Shown: positions 1 to 6,268, numbered from the stretch's first letter. The stretch: DNA of 7,842 bases from Caldilineae bacterium (GCA_011176555.1 DUEF01000143.1:1-7842); one strand, 5' to 3'. Numbers and translations are program-made. Notes: generated from the letters alone by a model not told the origin.

Positions 1-392
1 AATTTGACCTGGCCCGGCCATTGTTCGCGGGTCTCGACCAGGAGTTTGGCCACGCCCATGCCGATGGCGGTGTGTCCATCGTGGCCGCAAGCGTGCATCA
101 GGCCCGAATTTTGGCTGGTGAAGGGGAGTCCCGTTTCCTCCGTAATCGGCAGCGCGTCCATATCCACGCGCAGCAACACCGTTGGCCCTGGCTCCCGCCC
201 TTCGATCAGACCGACGACGCCGGTTTTGCCCACGCCGGTGATCGGTTCGACGCCGAGCGCGCGCAAGTGCTCGGCCACGATCCCGGCAGTGCGCATTTCC
301 GTAAAGCCGAGTTCGGGGTGCTGGTGAAAGTCGCGTCGCCAGGCGACGAGTTGCGGAGCGATTGTTTGGGCCAAAGAAAGATAGTCGGGCAT
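1..392 (-). CDS. M20D-family amidohydrolase/peptidase, N-terminal part (cut by left edge)
   Basis: This is the first 130 codons of a metal-dependent amidohydrolase of the M20D group (hippurate, IAA-amino-acid or N-acyl-amino-acid hydrolases), which cleaves an N-acyl group from an amino acid or peptide. The translation shows the family's opening block RRDFHQHPELGF (residues 19-30), the RVDMDALPI strand (75-83; most relatives have RADMDALP) and MHACGHDGHT (99-108), whose Cys102 and His104 match the family's metal ligands. The dimerisation domain and remaining ligands lie outside the window. The ATG at 392 puts the protein start at the usual distance from the first motif. No Shine-Dalgarno is visible; the bases before the ATG are CCCCC. 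The gene lies downstream of lipA on the same strand but is separated from it by a strong terminator, so it is probably a separate transcription unit. Exact substrate cannot be told. Confidence 0.9.
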   Translation of the reverse strand, partial: MPDYLSLAQTIAPQLVAWRRDFHQHPELGFTEMRTAGIVAEHLRALGVEPITGVGKTGVVGLIEGREPGPTVLLRVDMDALPITEETGLPFTSQNSGLMHACGHDGHTAIGMGVAKLLVETREQWPGQVK

Positions 393-433
393 GGGGGCAA
401 TGTGAGGTGAACGTTGTTCGTTTGAAGGTATGA

Positions 434-501
434 GGTATTGGATACTGGTATTGGATATTTTTCACCGATCCGCGAATATCAAATAACGAATACCCGATAC
501 C
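434..501. repeat. Degenerate inverted repeat built from an 11-nt direct repeat
   Basis: The left arm contains two exact copies of GGTATTGGATA (434-444 and 447-457) separated by 2 nt, and a partial third copy precedes them at 428-434. The right arm (475-501), read as its reverse complement, repeats the pattern as GGTATCGGGTATT followed by TTATTTGATATT. The two arms can pair over about 26 positions with one gap and a few mismatches, around a 15-nt loop. The repeat sits between the terminator at 503-560 and the amidohydrolase start at 392, and no gene overlaps it. It could be a dispersed intergenic repeat, an operator, or simply local low-complexity drift. A weak minus-strand -35-like TTGATA lies inside the right arm, with no convincing -10. 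Confidence 0.6.
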
Positions 502-502
502 C

Positions 503-560
503 AAAAAGCAAAAGAGGACAGACTGAAACCGCACCGAACATGCAGTTCTGTCCGTCCTCT
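503..560 (-). terminator. Intrinsic terminator downstream of lipA and the putative small RNA
   Basis: Read on the minus strand, AGAGGACGGAC (560-550) pairs with GTCTGTCCTCT (523-513) along 11 positions, including one G-U pair. An inner helix AACTGCA/TGCGGTT (547-541 with 533-527) closes a 7-nt loop. The stem runs straight into TTTT-GC-TTTTT (513-503). On the plus strand the G-U pair would become an A-C mismatch and no T tract follows, so the signal points to minus-strand transcription. It would end both lipA read-through and the transcript starting near 617. Confidence 0.88.
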
Positions 561-617
561 TACGTCGCTGCCGTTGGGCATCGGCTGCGCACTGAAGGAG
601 GTTGTGTCAATGTAACC
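503..617 (-). ncRNA. Putative small RNA or terminating leader, about 115 nt
   Basis: A near-consensus promoter (625-653) and a strong terminator (503-560) bracket a stretch with no reading frame. Transcription would start around 617 and give a transcript of about 115 nt. From 5' to 3' it has an unstructured head containing ACCUCCUU (602-595). A hairpin follows at 592-564: helices of 2, 3 and 4 bp stacked around one bulged G and one A-A mismatch, with the loop AUGCCCAA. The terminator hairpin ends it. It does not match what I know of SRP RNA, 6S RNA, tmRNA or RNase P; in particular the SRP domain IV core is absent. Two readings are open: a free-standing small RNA, or an attenuated leader of the amidohydrolase gene, whose start is 111 nt past the terminator. 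The pairing CCUC/GAGG between the head and the terminator's 5' arm could act as a weak antiterminator. Confidence 0.5.
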
Positions 618-624
618 GACGGGC

Positions 625-653
625 ATACTATGTGAATCGTATAGCGGTGTCAA
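625..653 (-). promoter_or_regulatory. Sigma-70-type promoter just after lipA
   Basis: On the minus strand a perfect -35 TTGACA (653-648) is followed, after exactly 17 nt, by TAGTAT (630-625), which keeps the TA....AT frame of the -10 consensus. The -35 begins 7 nt after the lipA stop codon. The predicted start is a G or A around 617-613. It faces the terminator at 503-560 and, beyond that, the amidohydrolase gene. Confidence 0.65.
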
Positions 654-660
654 GTTTCGT

Positions 661-1599
661 TCAGGCGACGGCGGCGCGCTGCAAGAGCCTGGCCTGGCCA
701 TCGGCATGGTAGGAGGAGCGCACGAGCGGCGCGGATTCGATCCACCTGAAGCCCATGTCTTCGCCGATGCGCCGCAATTCCTCGAACTCGGCGGGCGTAT
801 AGTAACGCTCGATGGGCAGGTGGAAGCGGCTGGGTTGGAGATACTGGCCGATGGTCAAGATATCGGTGTCGATCGCGCGCAGGTCTTCCATCACCTGGAT
901 GATTTCCTCCCAGCGTTCTCCCAGCCCCACCATCAGGCCTGACTTGGTGAGCGCCTCGGGGGCCATGACTTTCGCCCGTTCCAGCACCTGCAACGAGCGC
1001 TCGTATTTGGCCTGCGGTCGGACGCGGCGATAAAGGCGAGGTACAGTTTCGGTGTTGTGGTTCAGGATCTCGGGCCGCTCCCGCATCACCGTGTAGAGCG
1101 CGTCTGCATCGCCCATAAAATCAGGAATCAGCACTTCGATGGTGCAACCGGGCAGGAATTCCCGGATTTTTCGCATGGTGGCGGCGAAAATGAAAGCGCC
1201 GCCGTCAGGAAGCTCGTCGCGGTTGACTGAAGTCAGCACCGCGTGTTGCAGGCCCATTGCCTGCACCGAGCGGGCCACGCGCAACGGTTCCAAGATATCG
1301 ACTTTTTCCGGGCGGCCTGTTTTCACTTTGCAGAAGCCGCAGGAGCGGGTGCAGGTGTCGCCCAGAAGCAGGAAGGTGGCGGTTCCCCGATTCCAGCATT
1401 CGCCCAGATTGGGGCAGCCCGCCTCCTCACAGACAGTGTTCAGGCCCTCGCTGCGCATGAGACTATGCACGTGTCGGGCGTTTTCCGTGTCCGCGTGTTT
1501 GACGCGCAGCCAGTCGGGCCGGCGACCGCGCGTGAGTTGCGGCTCGCGCCAATTGTGTCGCGGCGGCGAGGGATCGAGTTCGATTGGGATTTGTGACAT
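661..1599 (-). CDS. lipA: Lipoyl synthase LipA
   Basis: This radical-SAM enzyme inserts two sulfur atoms into the octanoyl group bound to a carrier protein or E2 domain, making the lipoyl cofactor. The 312-residue product has the diagnostic cysteines in order: the auxiliary-cluster set CEEAGCPNLGEC (Cys57, Cys62, Cys68), the radical-SAM set CTRSCGFC (Cys83, Cys87, Cys90), and the C-terminal RSSY motif (294-297) whose serine ligates the auxiliary cluster. Length is normal for the family. The frame is open further upstream, to 1746, but the ATG at 1599 fits the family's length and avoids a long overlap with the preceding gene. It follows that gene's TAG stop by 8 nt. No Shine-Dalgarno is visible, so translation may depend on coupling. 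It is the last gene of the lpd operon, ended by the terminator at 503-560. No octanoyltransferase (lipB) is in the window. Confidence 0.97.
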   Translation of the reverse strand: MSQIPIELDPSPPRHNWREPQLTRGRRPDWLRVKHADTENARHVHSLMRSEGLNTVCEEAGCPNLGECWNRGTATFLLLGDTCTRSCGFCKVKTGRPEKVDILEPLRVARSVQAMGLQHAVLTSVNRDELPDGGAFIFAATMRKIREFLPGCTIEVLIPDFMGDADALYTVMRERPEILNHNTETVPRLYRRVRPQAKYERSLQVLERAKVMAPEALTKSGLMVGLGERWEEIIQVMEDLRAIDTDILTIGQYLQPSRFHLPIERYYTPAEFEELRRIGEDMGFRWIESAPLVRSSYHADGQARLLQRAAVA

Positions 1600-1607
1600 G
1601 GGGAGTT

Positions 1608-2597
1608 CTAAGTCCGGGACGCCAGCGGCGCAGACAGCATCGTTTGCAAGCCTGCAGGCATCGCTTGCACATACCGCGCCTGATTGACGATCAGGGCGGC
1701 GGTGGCAAGATCGCCGTGCAGCCCATCCAGACGCAGGCGCAGGCACTGGTCACCATCGATGATGACTTCATCGCGGGTGCCGCCTTCGACATTGGCTTCC
1801 ATCACCAATTTGAGAATGATGCGCGGGACACCGCGGATAAAGCCTTGCGCTCGTTGACGGATGCCGACGCACTGGCCGGTGTGGATATCGATTTGCCCGG
1901 TGCTGGTTGGCGTCTCAGCGGTGAGCGCTTTGCTTTCGATATCGATGACATCGAGATCCCAGCCCAGCCCCGCCGCCAACATCTGCAAGCTGGTGGTCAG
2001 ACCCACATGACCGATGGCCTCTGCGTCCAGTAATTTCTGCACCCGATCGACGTTCTGTCCCAGTCCGTTTTTACGTTGCAATTGCAGTCGTCGCTCCGTT
2101 AGATCGACGATGCGGGAAACATGAATCGCCTCGATGGCGCCGGCGGCCCGGCTCAGCAACACCGGCAGGGTGTCCATCACAAAGCCGGGGTTGACGCCGA
2201 TGCCGAGGACGGTGACGCCTGCTTCCCGCGCGGCCTGATCGATTTCCGCCGCCAATTGCGGATAGTCATCCCACGGCCACACCAACTCTTCGCTGGTGGA
2301 AACGACATGGTAACCGCGGGCGATGGCGTTCAGCAACTGGGGGCGCGCCGCTTTCAGCTTGGAAACGGTGGCCTGGAGGAGCACCGCGCCGGGTTTGGCG
2401 TCGGTTTCATCCAGGCTACTGACCACAGTCAATGACGGCAGATCGGCGTCGCAAACCTCGCTGAGGCGTCGTCCGATGATGGCGGTGTCGATGTCCACGG
2501 CGCCGATGGCTTGCAAGCGCGGCTCCTCCGCCAATGCCCGGCCGACGCCTCGTCCGATTGGGCCTAAACCGTATAAGATGACTGGAATGGAGTTCAT
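1608..2597 (-). CDS. DapB / 2,4-diaminopentanoate dehydrogenase-like NAD(P)-dependent oxidoreductase
   Basis: The 329-residue product begins with a Rossmann fold: a strand followed by GLGPIG (residues 10-15, the GxGxxG nucleotide loop), with an acidic VDID after the second strand (34-37). The centre holds GIGVNPGFVMDTLP (132-145) and a conserved-looking ERRLQLQRKNGLG (168-180), the pattern I associate with 2,4-diaminopentanoate dehydrogenase and relatives often labelled dihydrodipicolinate reductase. It is longer than true DapB (about 270 residues) and I do not see DapB's histidine-rich substrate motif, so a lysine-biosynthesis role is unlikely. The substrate cannot be assigned. The ATG at 2597 lies 8 nt after the lpd stop with only a weak GAGA before it. 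A TTG at 2609 overlapping the lpd stop is the alternative start. The position between lpd and lipA implies co-expression with lipoate metabolism; the functional link is unknown. Confidence 0.8.
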   Translation of the reverse strand: MNSIPVILYGLGPIGRGVGRALAEEPRLQAIGAVDIDTAIIGRRLSEVCDADLPSLTVVSSLDETDAKPGAVLLQATVSKLKAARPQLLNAIARGYHVVSTSEELVWPWDDYPQLAAEIDQAAREAGVTVLGIGVNPGFVMDTLPVLLSRAAGAIEAIHVSRIVDLTERRLQLQRKNGLGQNVDRVQKLLDAEAIGHVGLTTSLQMLAAGLGWDLDVIDIESKALTAETPTSTGQIDIHTGQCVGIRQRAQGFIRGVPRIILKLVMEANVEGGTRDEVIIDGDQCLRLRLDGLHGDLATAALIVNQARYVQAMPAGLQTMLSAPLASRT

Positions 2598-2605
2598 GGT
2601 TTGTC

Positions 2606-4000
2606 TCAAATGTGAATGGCATGCCCGGTTGCGGCATGTGCGGCTTCCATAATCGCTTCAGAAAGGGTGGGATGAGCGTGGATGTTGCGGGCGATTTCCG
2701 CCGGCGTCAATTCCATCATCCGCGCCAGACTCAGCTCGGGCAGGAGTTCGGTGACTTCGGGGCCAACCATGTGCACGCCCAAGATCTCGCCGTATTTGGC
2801 ATCGGCGATGATCTTGATGAAGCCCTCGCGTTCGCCCAGCCCCAGGGCCTTGCCATTGGCCTGGAAGGGGAACTGGCCGATGTCCAGATCATAGCCCTGT
2901 TCCCGCGCTTGCGCTTCGGTCAGGCCCAGACTGGCCACTTGCGGCGAGCAGTAGGTGCAGCGAGGCATGTTGGAATAATCATCGATCGGCTGTGTTTCGA
3001 CGCCGGCGATGGTCTCGGCCGCGACGATGCCCTGGGCGCTGGCGACATGGGCGAGATTGAGCTTGCCGGTGAGATCGCCGATGGCGTAAATGTGAGGGAC
3101 ATTGGTTTGCATCCGATCATTAATCTGGACCCAACCGCGGTTGCTGGCCACGCCGACTTTCTCCAGACCAATGCCCTCGCTGTTGGGGCGGATGCCGATG
3201 GCGACAAGCACTTGCTCGGTGGCGATGGTCTCGACATCCCCCGAAGCCAGGTCTTTCACCGTCACGTTGACGCCCGCTTCAGTGACTTCGACCTTTTCGG
3301 TGCGGGTGTTCGCCAGGATGCGGATTTTCTGTTTGCCGAAGGCCTTCACCACCACCGCGGCCACGTCGGGCTCCTCGTTGGGCAGGGCATGGGGCAGCAT
3401 CTCCACCACCGTCACCGCCACGCCGTAAGCATTGTAGACATAAGCGAATTCCATGCCGATGGGGCCGGCGCCCACGATCACGATAGATTGGGGCAAATCC
3501 TTCTGCACGATGGCCTGGCGATAGGTGACAATGCGTTCGCCGTCCACCTCCATGCCGGGCAAGGTGGCGGCGCGTCCGCCCGTAGCCAGGATGATGTTCG
3601 CCGTGGAATAGGTCGCGTCTCCGACCTGGATGCTGTGGGCGCCAGTCAGTACGCCAAAGCCCTTGATGACATCGATTTTGTTCTTCTTCATCAAGAAGCC
3701 CACGCCCTTGACCAGGCGGTTGGAGTTCTGGCGGCTGCGTTTTACGGCTACGCCGTAGTCCACTTCCAGGTTATCGAATTTGAAGCCGAATTCCTTGCCT
3801 CGATCCAACAGATGCATGATTTCGGCGTTGCGGATAAGGCTTTTGCTGGGGATGCAGCCCCAATTGAGACAAACGCCCCCCAGATTTTCCTGCTCGATCA
3901 CAGCGGTTTTCAGGCTCAGTTGGGCGGAGCGAATGGCGGCGACGTAGCCGCCCGGCCCGCCCCCCAGGACAATGACATCGTAGTCAAATTGATTTGTCAT
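2606..4000 (-). CDS. lpd: Dihydrolipoyl dehydrogenase (E3)
   Basis: This flavoprotein reoxidises dihydrolipoamide in 2-oxoacid dehydrogenase complexes or the glycine cleavage system and passes electrons to NAD+. The 464-residue product is full length. It shows the FAD-binding VLGGGPGG (11-18), the redox-active disulfide GGVCLNWGCIPS (Cys44, Cys49), the NAD-binding GAGPIG (177-182) with Glu200 at the end of the second strand as expected for NAD+ preference, the second FAD motif YAIGD (305-309), and the C-terminal HAHPTLSE (441-448) holding the catalytic His443-Glu448 pair. The ATG at 4000 starts 8 residues before the first strand, as usual. No Shine-Dalgarno is seen upstream. It is the first gene of a three-gene minus-strand unit with the oxidoreductase and lipA. 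No E1, E2 or glycine-cleavage gene lies in the window. Confidence 0.97.
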   Translation of the reverse strand: MTNQFDYDVIVLGGGPGGYVAAIRSAQLSLKTAVIEQENLGGVCLNWGCIPSKSLIRNAEIMHLLDRGKEFGFKFDNLEVDYGVAVKRSRQNSNRLVKGVGFLMKKNKIDVIKGFGVLTGAHSIQVGDATYSTANIILATGGRAATLPGMEVDGERIVTYRQAIVQKDLPQSIVIVGAGPIGMEFAYVYNAYGVAVTVVEMLPHALPNEEPDVAAVVVKAFGKQKIRILANTRTEKVEVTEAGVNVTVKDLASGDVETIATEQVLVAIGIRPNSEGIGLEKVGVASNRGWVQINDRMQTNVPHIYAIGDLTGKLNLAHVASAQGIVAAETIAGVETQPIDDYSNMPRCTYCSPQVASLGLTEAQAREQGYDLDIGQFPFQANGKALGLGEREGFIKIIADAKYGEILGVHMVGPEVTELLPELSLARMMELTPAEIARNIHAHPTLSEAIMEAAHAATGHAIHI

Positions 4001-4048
4001 AACGGAGTGTTTTTAGTGAGTGTAAGCGGATGAACGAAGATGATTTGG

Positions 4049-4057
4049 ATTATACCA
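4049..4057 (-). promoter_or_regulatory. Extended -10 promoter for lpd operon
   Basis: On the minus strand TGGTATAAT (4057-4049) is a perfect extended -10 element. No good -35 is found at 16-18 nt upstream, as is common with extended -10 promoters. The start would fall near 4042, giving a leader of about 41 nt before the lpd ATG. The motif lies in the 249-nt gap between the divergent lpd and DUF389 genes. Confidence 0.6.
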
Positions 4058-4117
4058 CAGACCATTTGGCGTCCGCCGATTTTCTGATGCCGCAGGGCTG
4101 CGCACGCGTCGGATATG

Positions 4118-4126
4118 TGCTACTAT
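4118..4126 (+). promoter_or_regulatory. Extended -10 promoter for the Usp-DUF389 gene
   Basis: TGCTACTAT (4118-4126) fits an extended -10 (TGnTAnnAT). The best -35 match nearby is poor (TGCGCA at 4099-4104). A start near 4133 would leave a leader of about 117 nt carrying the two hairpins at 4158-4223. It is back to back with the lpd promoter, the two -10 elements being about 65 nt apart. Confidence 0.4.
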
Positions 4127-4157
4127 TTTAGTCACTGACAATGTAAGGTTACCAACT

Positions 4158-4223
4158 TCCGCTGCATATCAATTCAGCGGATAGAGAATGGAACGGATTT
4201 TTTCTACTTTATCCGTTCCATTC
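4158..4223 (+). promoter_or_regulatory. Two tandem hairpins in the leader of the Usp-DUF389 gene
   Basis: Hairpin 1 pairs TCCGCTG (4158-4164) with CAGCGGA (4175-4181), 7 bp around a 10-nt loop. Hairpin 2 is a perfect 13-bp repeat, GAATGGAACGGAT (4186-4198) with ATCCGTTCCATTC (4211-4223), around a T-rich 12-nt loop. Only 4 nt separate them. Hairpin 2 ends 26 nt before the ATG. Neither is followed by a T tract on either strand, so they do not look like terminators. A leader regulatory structure, or an operator DNA palindrome for hairpin 2, are the plausible readings. Confidence 0.6.
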
Positions 4224-4249
4224 GCCACCCCTTCGAGAATCGCTTGACC

Positions 4250-6214
4250 ATGTCCAATCAGCGTCAATTCAAGATCTTAGTTCCGGTCTCATCTCCCGAC
4301 CAGGTCGCCAATATCCTGCCCTTGATTGCGCCCCTTGCGCGAGAACGTTCCGCCCAGGTGCAACTGCTGCACATCGAGTTGTCCGCCTACGGTGGGACGA
4401 CGCGATTTGGCGGGGAGAAAGAGTGGCTGGTCGAGCTAGAACAAACCCTCCTGGCGCAATCCATCCAAACCGAATTGCTCCAGTGCGCGGCCCATAACCT
4501 TTCCGGCGCGATTCGTGAGGTGGTGACGGAGCAGAACCCCGATCTCTTACTGCTCAGTTGGCGTCGTCCCGTTGGCCCCTTTGCCACCGATGAAGCTGTC
4601 GATCTACAAAGTCTGCTGCTGGACGTTCCCTGCGATCTGGTCGTTTGGCGCGGGCGCGACCATGCGCCTACGCCCCGCCGGATTCTGATTCCCAGCGCCG
4701 GCGGCCCCAACGCCAGCCTCGCCATGCAACTCGCGGATGCACTGGCCGACGCCTACGAGGGAGAGATCACCGTTCTCTCGGTGTTGCCAACCTCGGCCGA
4801 TCAAGCCGCGATCACAGCAAAACAAGAATCCCTGCGTAACGATCTGGTCGAACGTTTGGAAAAGATCGATATCGACGCCGAAGCGGTTCACATCGAGCTG
4901 ATTCAGGAACGTTCGCCCACAGCCGGCATTCTCAGTGCGGCGGCTTCGGGCAAATACGATTTGTTGATGATCGGCGCTTCGCGCGAGGGCGTGTTGCACC
5001 GCTTGGTGTTTGGAGAAATCCCGGAAAAAGTGGCGTCACAGGCCGATATCCCCGTGCTCGTCATCAAACGCCCCCTCTCTCGCACTGTCACGATCGTGCG
5101 CAAAGTCTGGGAAGGCGTCACCGGCCGAGCGCCGAGACTGACGGAAGCGGAGAAGATAGACACCTATCGGGAGATCCGCCGCAACGCCCGGCCGGATATC
5201 GATTTCTACACCATGATGGCGCTTTCGACAGCCATCGCCACCCTGGGGTTGTTGCTCGATAGCGCCGCGGTAGTGATCGGGGCCATGTTGGTGGCTCCCC
5301 TGATGGCGGCTATTATCCCCTTGGGATTGGGGGTCGTGCAGGGCGATATGCGTTTATTGCGCCTGGCCATCGGCTCGACCCTGCGCGGGGTGCTCATCGC
5401 CCTTGCCATCGCCCTCGCCATTGGCGTCATCGTGCCAGGCGACAGCGTCACCGCGGAAATGGCGAGCCGGGCGTCGCCCTCCCTGCTGGATTTGGGCGTG
5501 GCCCTGGCGTCAGGCGCGGCCGCCGCCTATGCCCTCAGCCGCAAAGACATGTCTGCATCGCTTCCGGGCGTGGCCATCGCCGTGGCCCTGGTTCCGCCCC
5601 TGGCCGTCATGGGCTTGTCTTTATCGCAGGGCCAGTGGCGCATTGCCGCGGGATCGTCTTTGCTTTTCGCAACCAACCTGGTAGCGATCGCGGCCATGGG
5701 CGGATTTGTGTTTTTACTCTTGGGCTTTCAGCCGGAACCTGATCGCCGCGAGCGCATGTTGGTGTTCACCCGCATGTGGCAAGTGCTCATCATCCTGCTC
5801 CTGATTATTTCCCTGCCATTGGCCTGGCTGACGTTCCGTAGTTTTGGCGAAGCCAAACTGCAGCACGACTTGCGTCAAACGCTGGAGAAAGAGATTGCGG
5901 CCATGGAAGGCGTCGAATTCCGCGAGTATGAGACGAGCATCGATGAAGAAGGCGTGCTCAACGTCGCCGTGGAGGTCGAATCCACCCGCACCATTGCGCA
6001 TCATAAATCGGTGGATTTACAGGAACATCTGGTCGAAGTGTTGAATCGACCCGTGGCGTTGGTGCTTAAGGTCATTCCCACCACCCGTCTGGATTCGCTG
6101 GAGCCGCCAACGCCCGAACCCACACCTACGGAAACATCGGCTGCGACGTCCACCCCCGCGTCCGGCGCTTTTCATATTCAACCGCGCGCGATTTTTGATC
6201 CTGGTTTCATCTGA
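4250..6214 (+). CDS. Usp-Usp-DUF389 fusion membrane protein
   Basis: The 654-residue protein has three parts. Residues 7-134 and 143-273 are two universal stress protein-like alpha/beta domains; the second opens with RRILIPSAGG and has GASREGVLHRLVFGE (242-256), the nucleotide-loop pattern Gx(n)GE rather than the usual GS/GT, and ends IPVLVIK. The first lacks the glycine loop and looks degenerate. Residues about 318-530 form the DUF389 membrane domain with about seven hydrophobic segments (near 321-337, 339-362, 375-395, 410-429, 438-459, 465-492, 510-529) and the family's GAMLVAPLM (344-352). After it come a soluble segment (531-615) and a Pro/Thr-rich tail (616-640). DUF389 function is unknown to me; the arrangement suggests a membrane protein gated by a nucleotide- or stress-sensing cytoplasmic module (inference). 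The ATG at 4250 has no clear Shine-Dalgarno; a TTG at 4244 is the alternative. Confidence 0.88.
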   Translation: MSNQRQFKILVPVSSPDQVANILPLIAPLARERSAQVQLLHIELSAYGGTTRFGGEKEWLVELEQTLLAQSIQTELLQCAAHNLSGAIREVVTEQNPDLLLLSWRRPVGPFATDEAVDLQSLLLDVPCDLVVWRGRDHAPTPRRILIPSAGGPNASLAMQLADALADAYEGEITVLSVLPTSADQAAITAKQESLRNDLVERLEKIDIDAEAVHIELIQERSPTAGILSAAASGKYDLLMIGASREGVLHRLVFGEIPEKVASQADIPVLVIKRPLSRTVTIVRKVWEGVTGRAPRLTEAEKIDTYREIRRNARPDIDFYTMMALSTAIATLGLLLDSAAVVIGAMLVAPLMAAIIPLGLGVVQGDMRLLRLAIGSTLRGVLIALAIALAIGVIVPGDSVTAEMASRASPSLLDLGVALASGAAAAYALSRKDMSASLPGVAIAVALVPPLAVMGLSLSQGQWRIAAGSSLLFATNLVAIAAMGGFVFLLLGFQPEPDRRERMLVFTRMWQVLIILLLIISLPLAWLTFRSFGEAKLQHDLRQTLEKEIAAMEGVEFREYETSIDEEGVLNVAVEVESTRTIAHHKSVDLQEHLVEVLNRPVALVLKVIPTTRLDSLEPPTPEPTPTETSAATSTPASGAFHIQPRAIFDPGFI

Positions 6215-6222
6215 AGTATAAT
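6195..6222 (+). promoter_or_regulatory. Promoter of the rpsB-tsf operon
   Basis: TTGATC (6195-6200, 4 of 6 consensus positions) and a perfect TATAAT (6217-6222) are spaced by 16 nt. The -35 lies inside the last codons of the DUF389 gene and the -10 starts 3 nt after its stop. Transcription would begin near 6229, giving an rpsB leader of about 137 nt. No terminator is visible between the DUF389 gene and rpsB, so some read-through is possible. Confidence 0.7.
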
Positions 6223-6268
6223 CCTCGCTTGGGCAGAAAACGCCCTGCAATCTCATCCCTATCTCACA

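Noticed and set aside
595..615. On the plus strand, AAGGAGG is followed after 8 nt by ATG and at once by TAA, a start-stop minimal frame.
   Set aside because: No plus-strand promoter or downstream gene supports it, and the interval is better explained by a minus-strand transcript; the AAGGAGG is simply the complement of the anti-Shine-Dalgarno octamer.
503..617. SRP RNA, 6S RNA or T-box identity for the putative RNA.
   Set aside because: The SRP domain IV core sequence is absent, the length and shape do not fit 6S RNA, and no T-box antiterminator sequence is present.
438..635. A 65-codon plus-strand frame across the intergenic gap.
   Set aside because: It starts inside the inverted repeat, crosses the minus-strand terminator, has no ribosome binding site and no family resemblance.
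1600..1746. A 49-codon upstream extension of the lipA frame.
   Set aside because: It would overlap the end of the oxidoreductase gene and its sequence does not resemble LipA N-termini; the ATG at 1599 fits length and spacing.
2612..4033. A 473-codon open frame on the plus strand.
   Set aside because: It lies almost wholly antisense to lpd, has no recognisable family pattern and shows the His/Ala/Gly/Asp-rich composition of a shadow frame in high-GC DNA.
4186..4223. Perfect hairpin considered as a terminator for either divergent gene.
   Set aside because: Neither strand has a T tract after the stem, and both flanking genes point away from it, so no transcript needs to end there.
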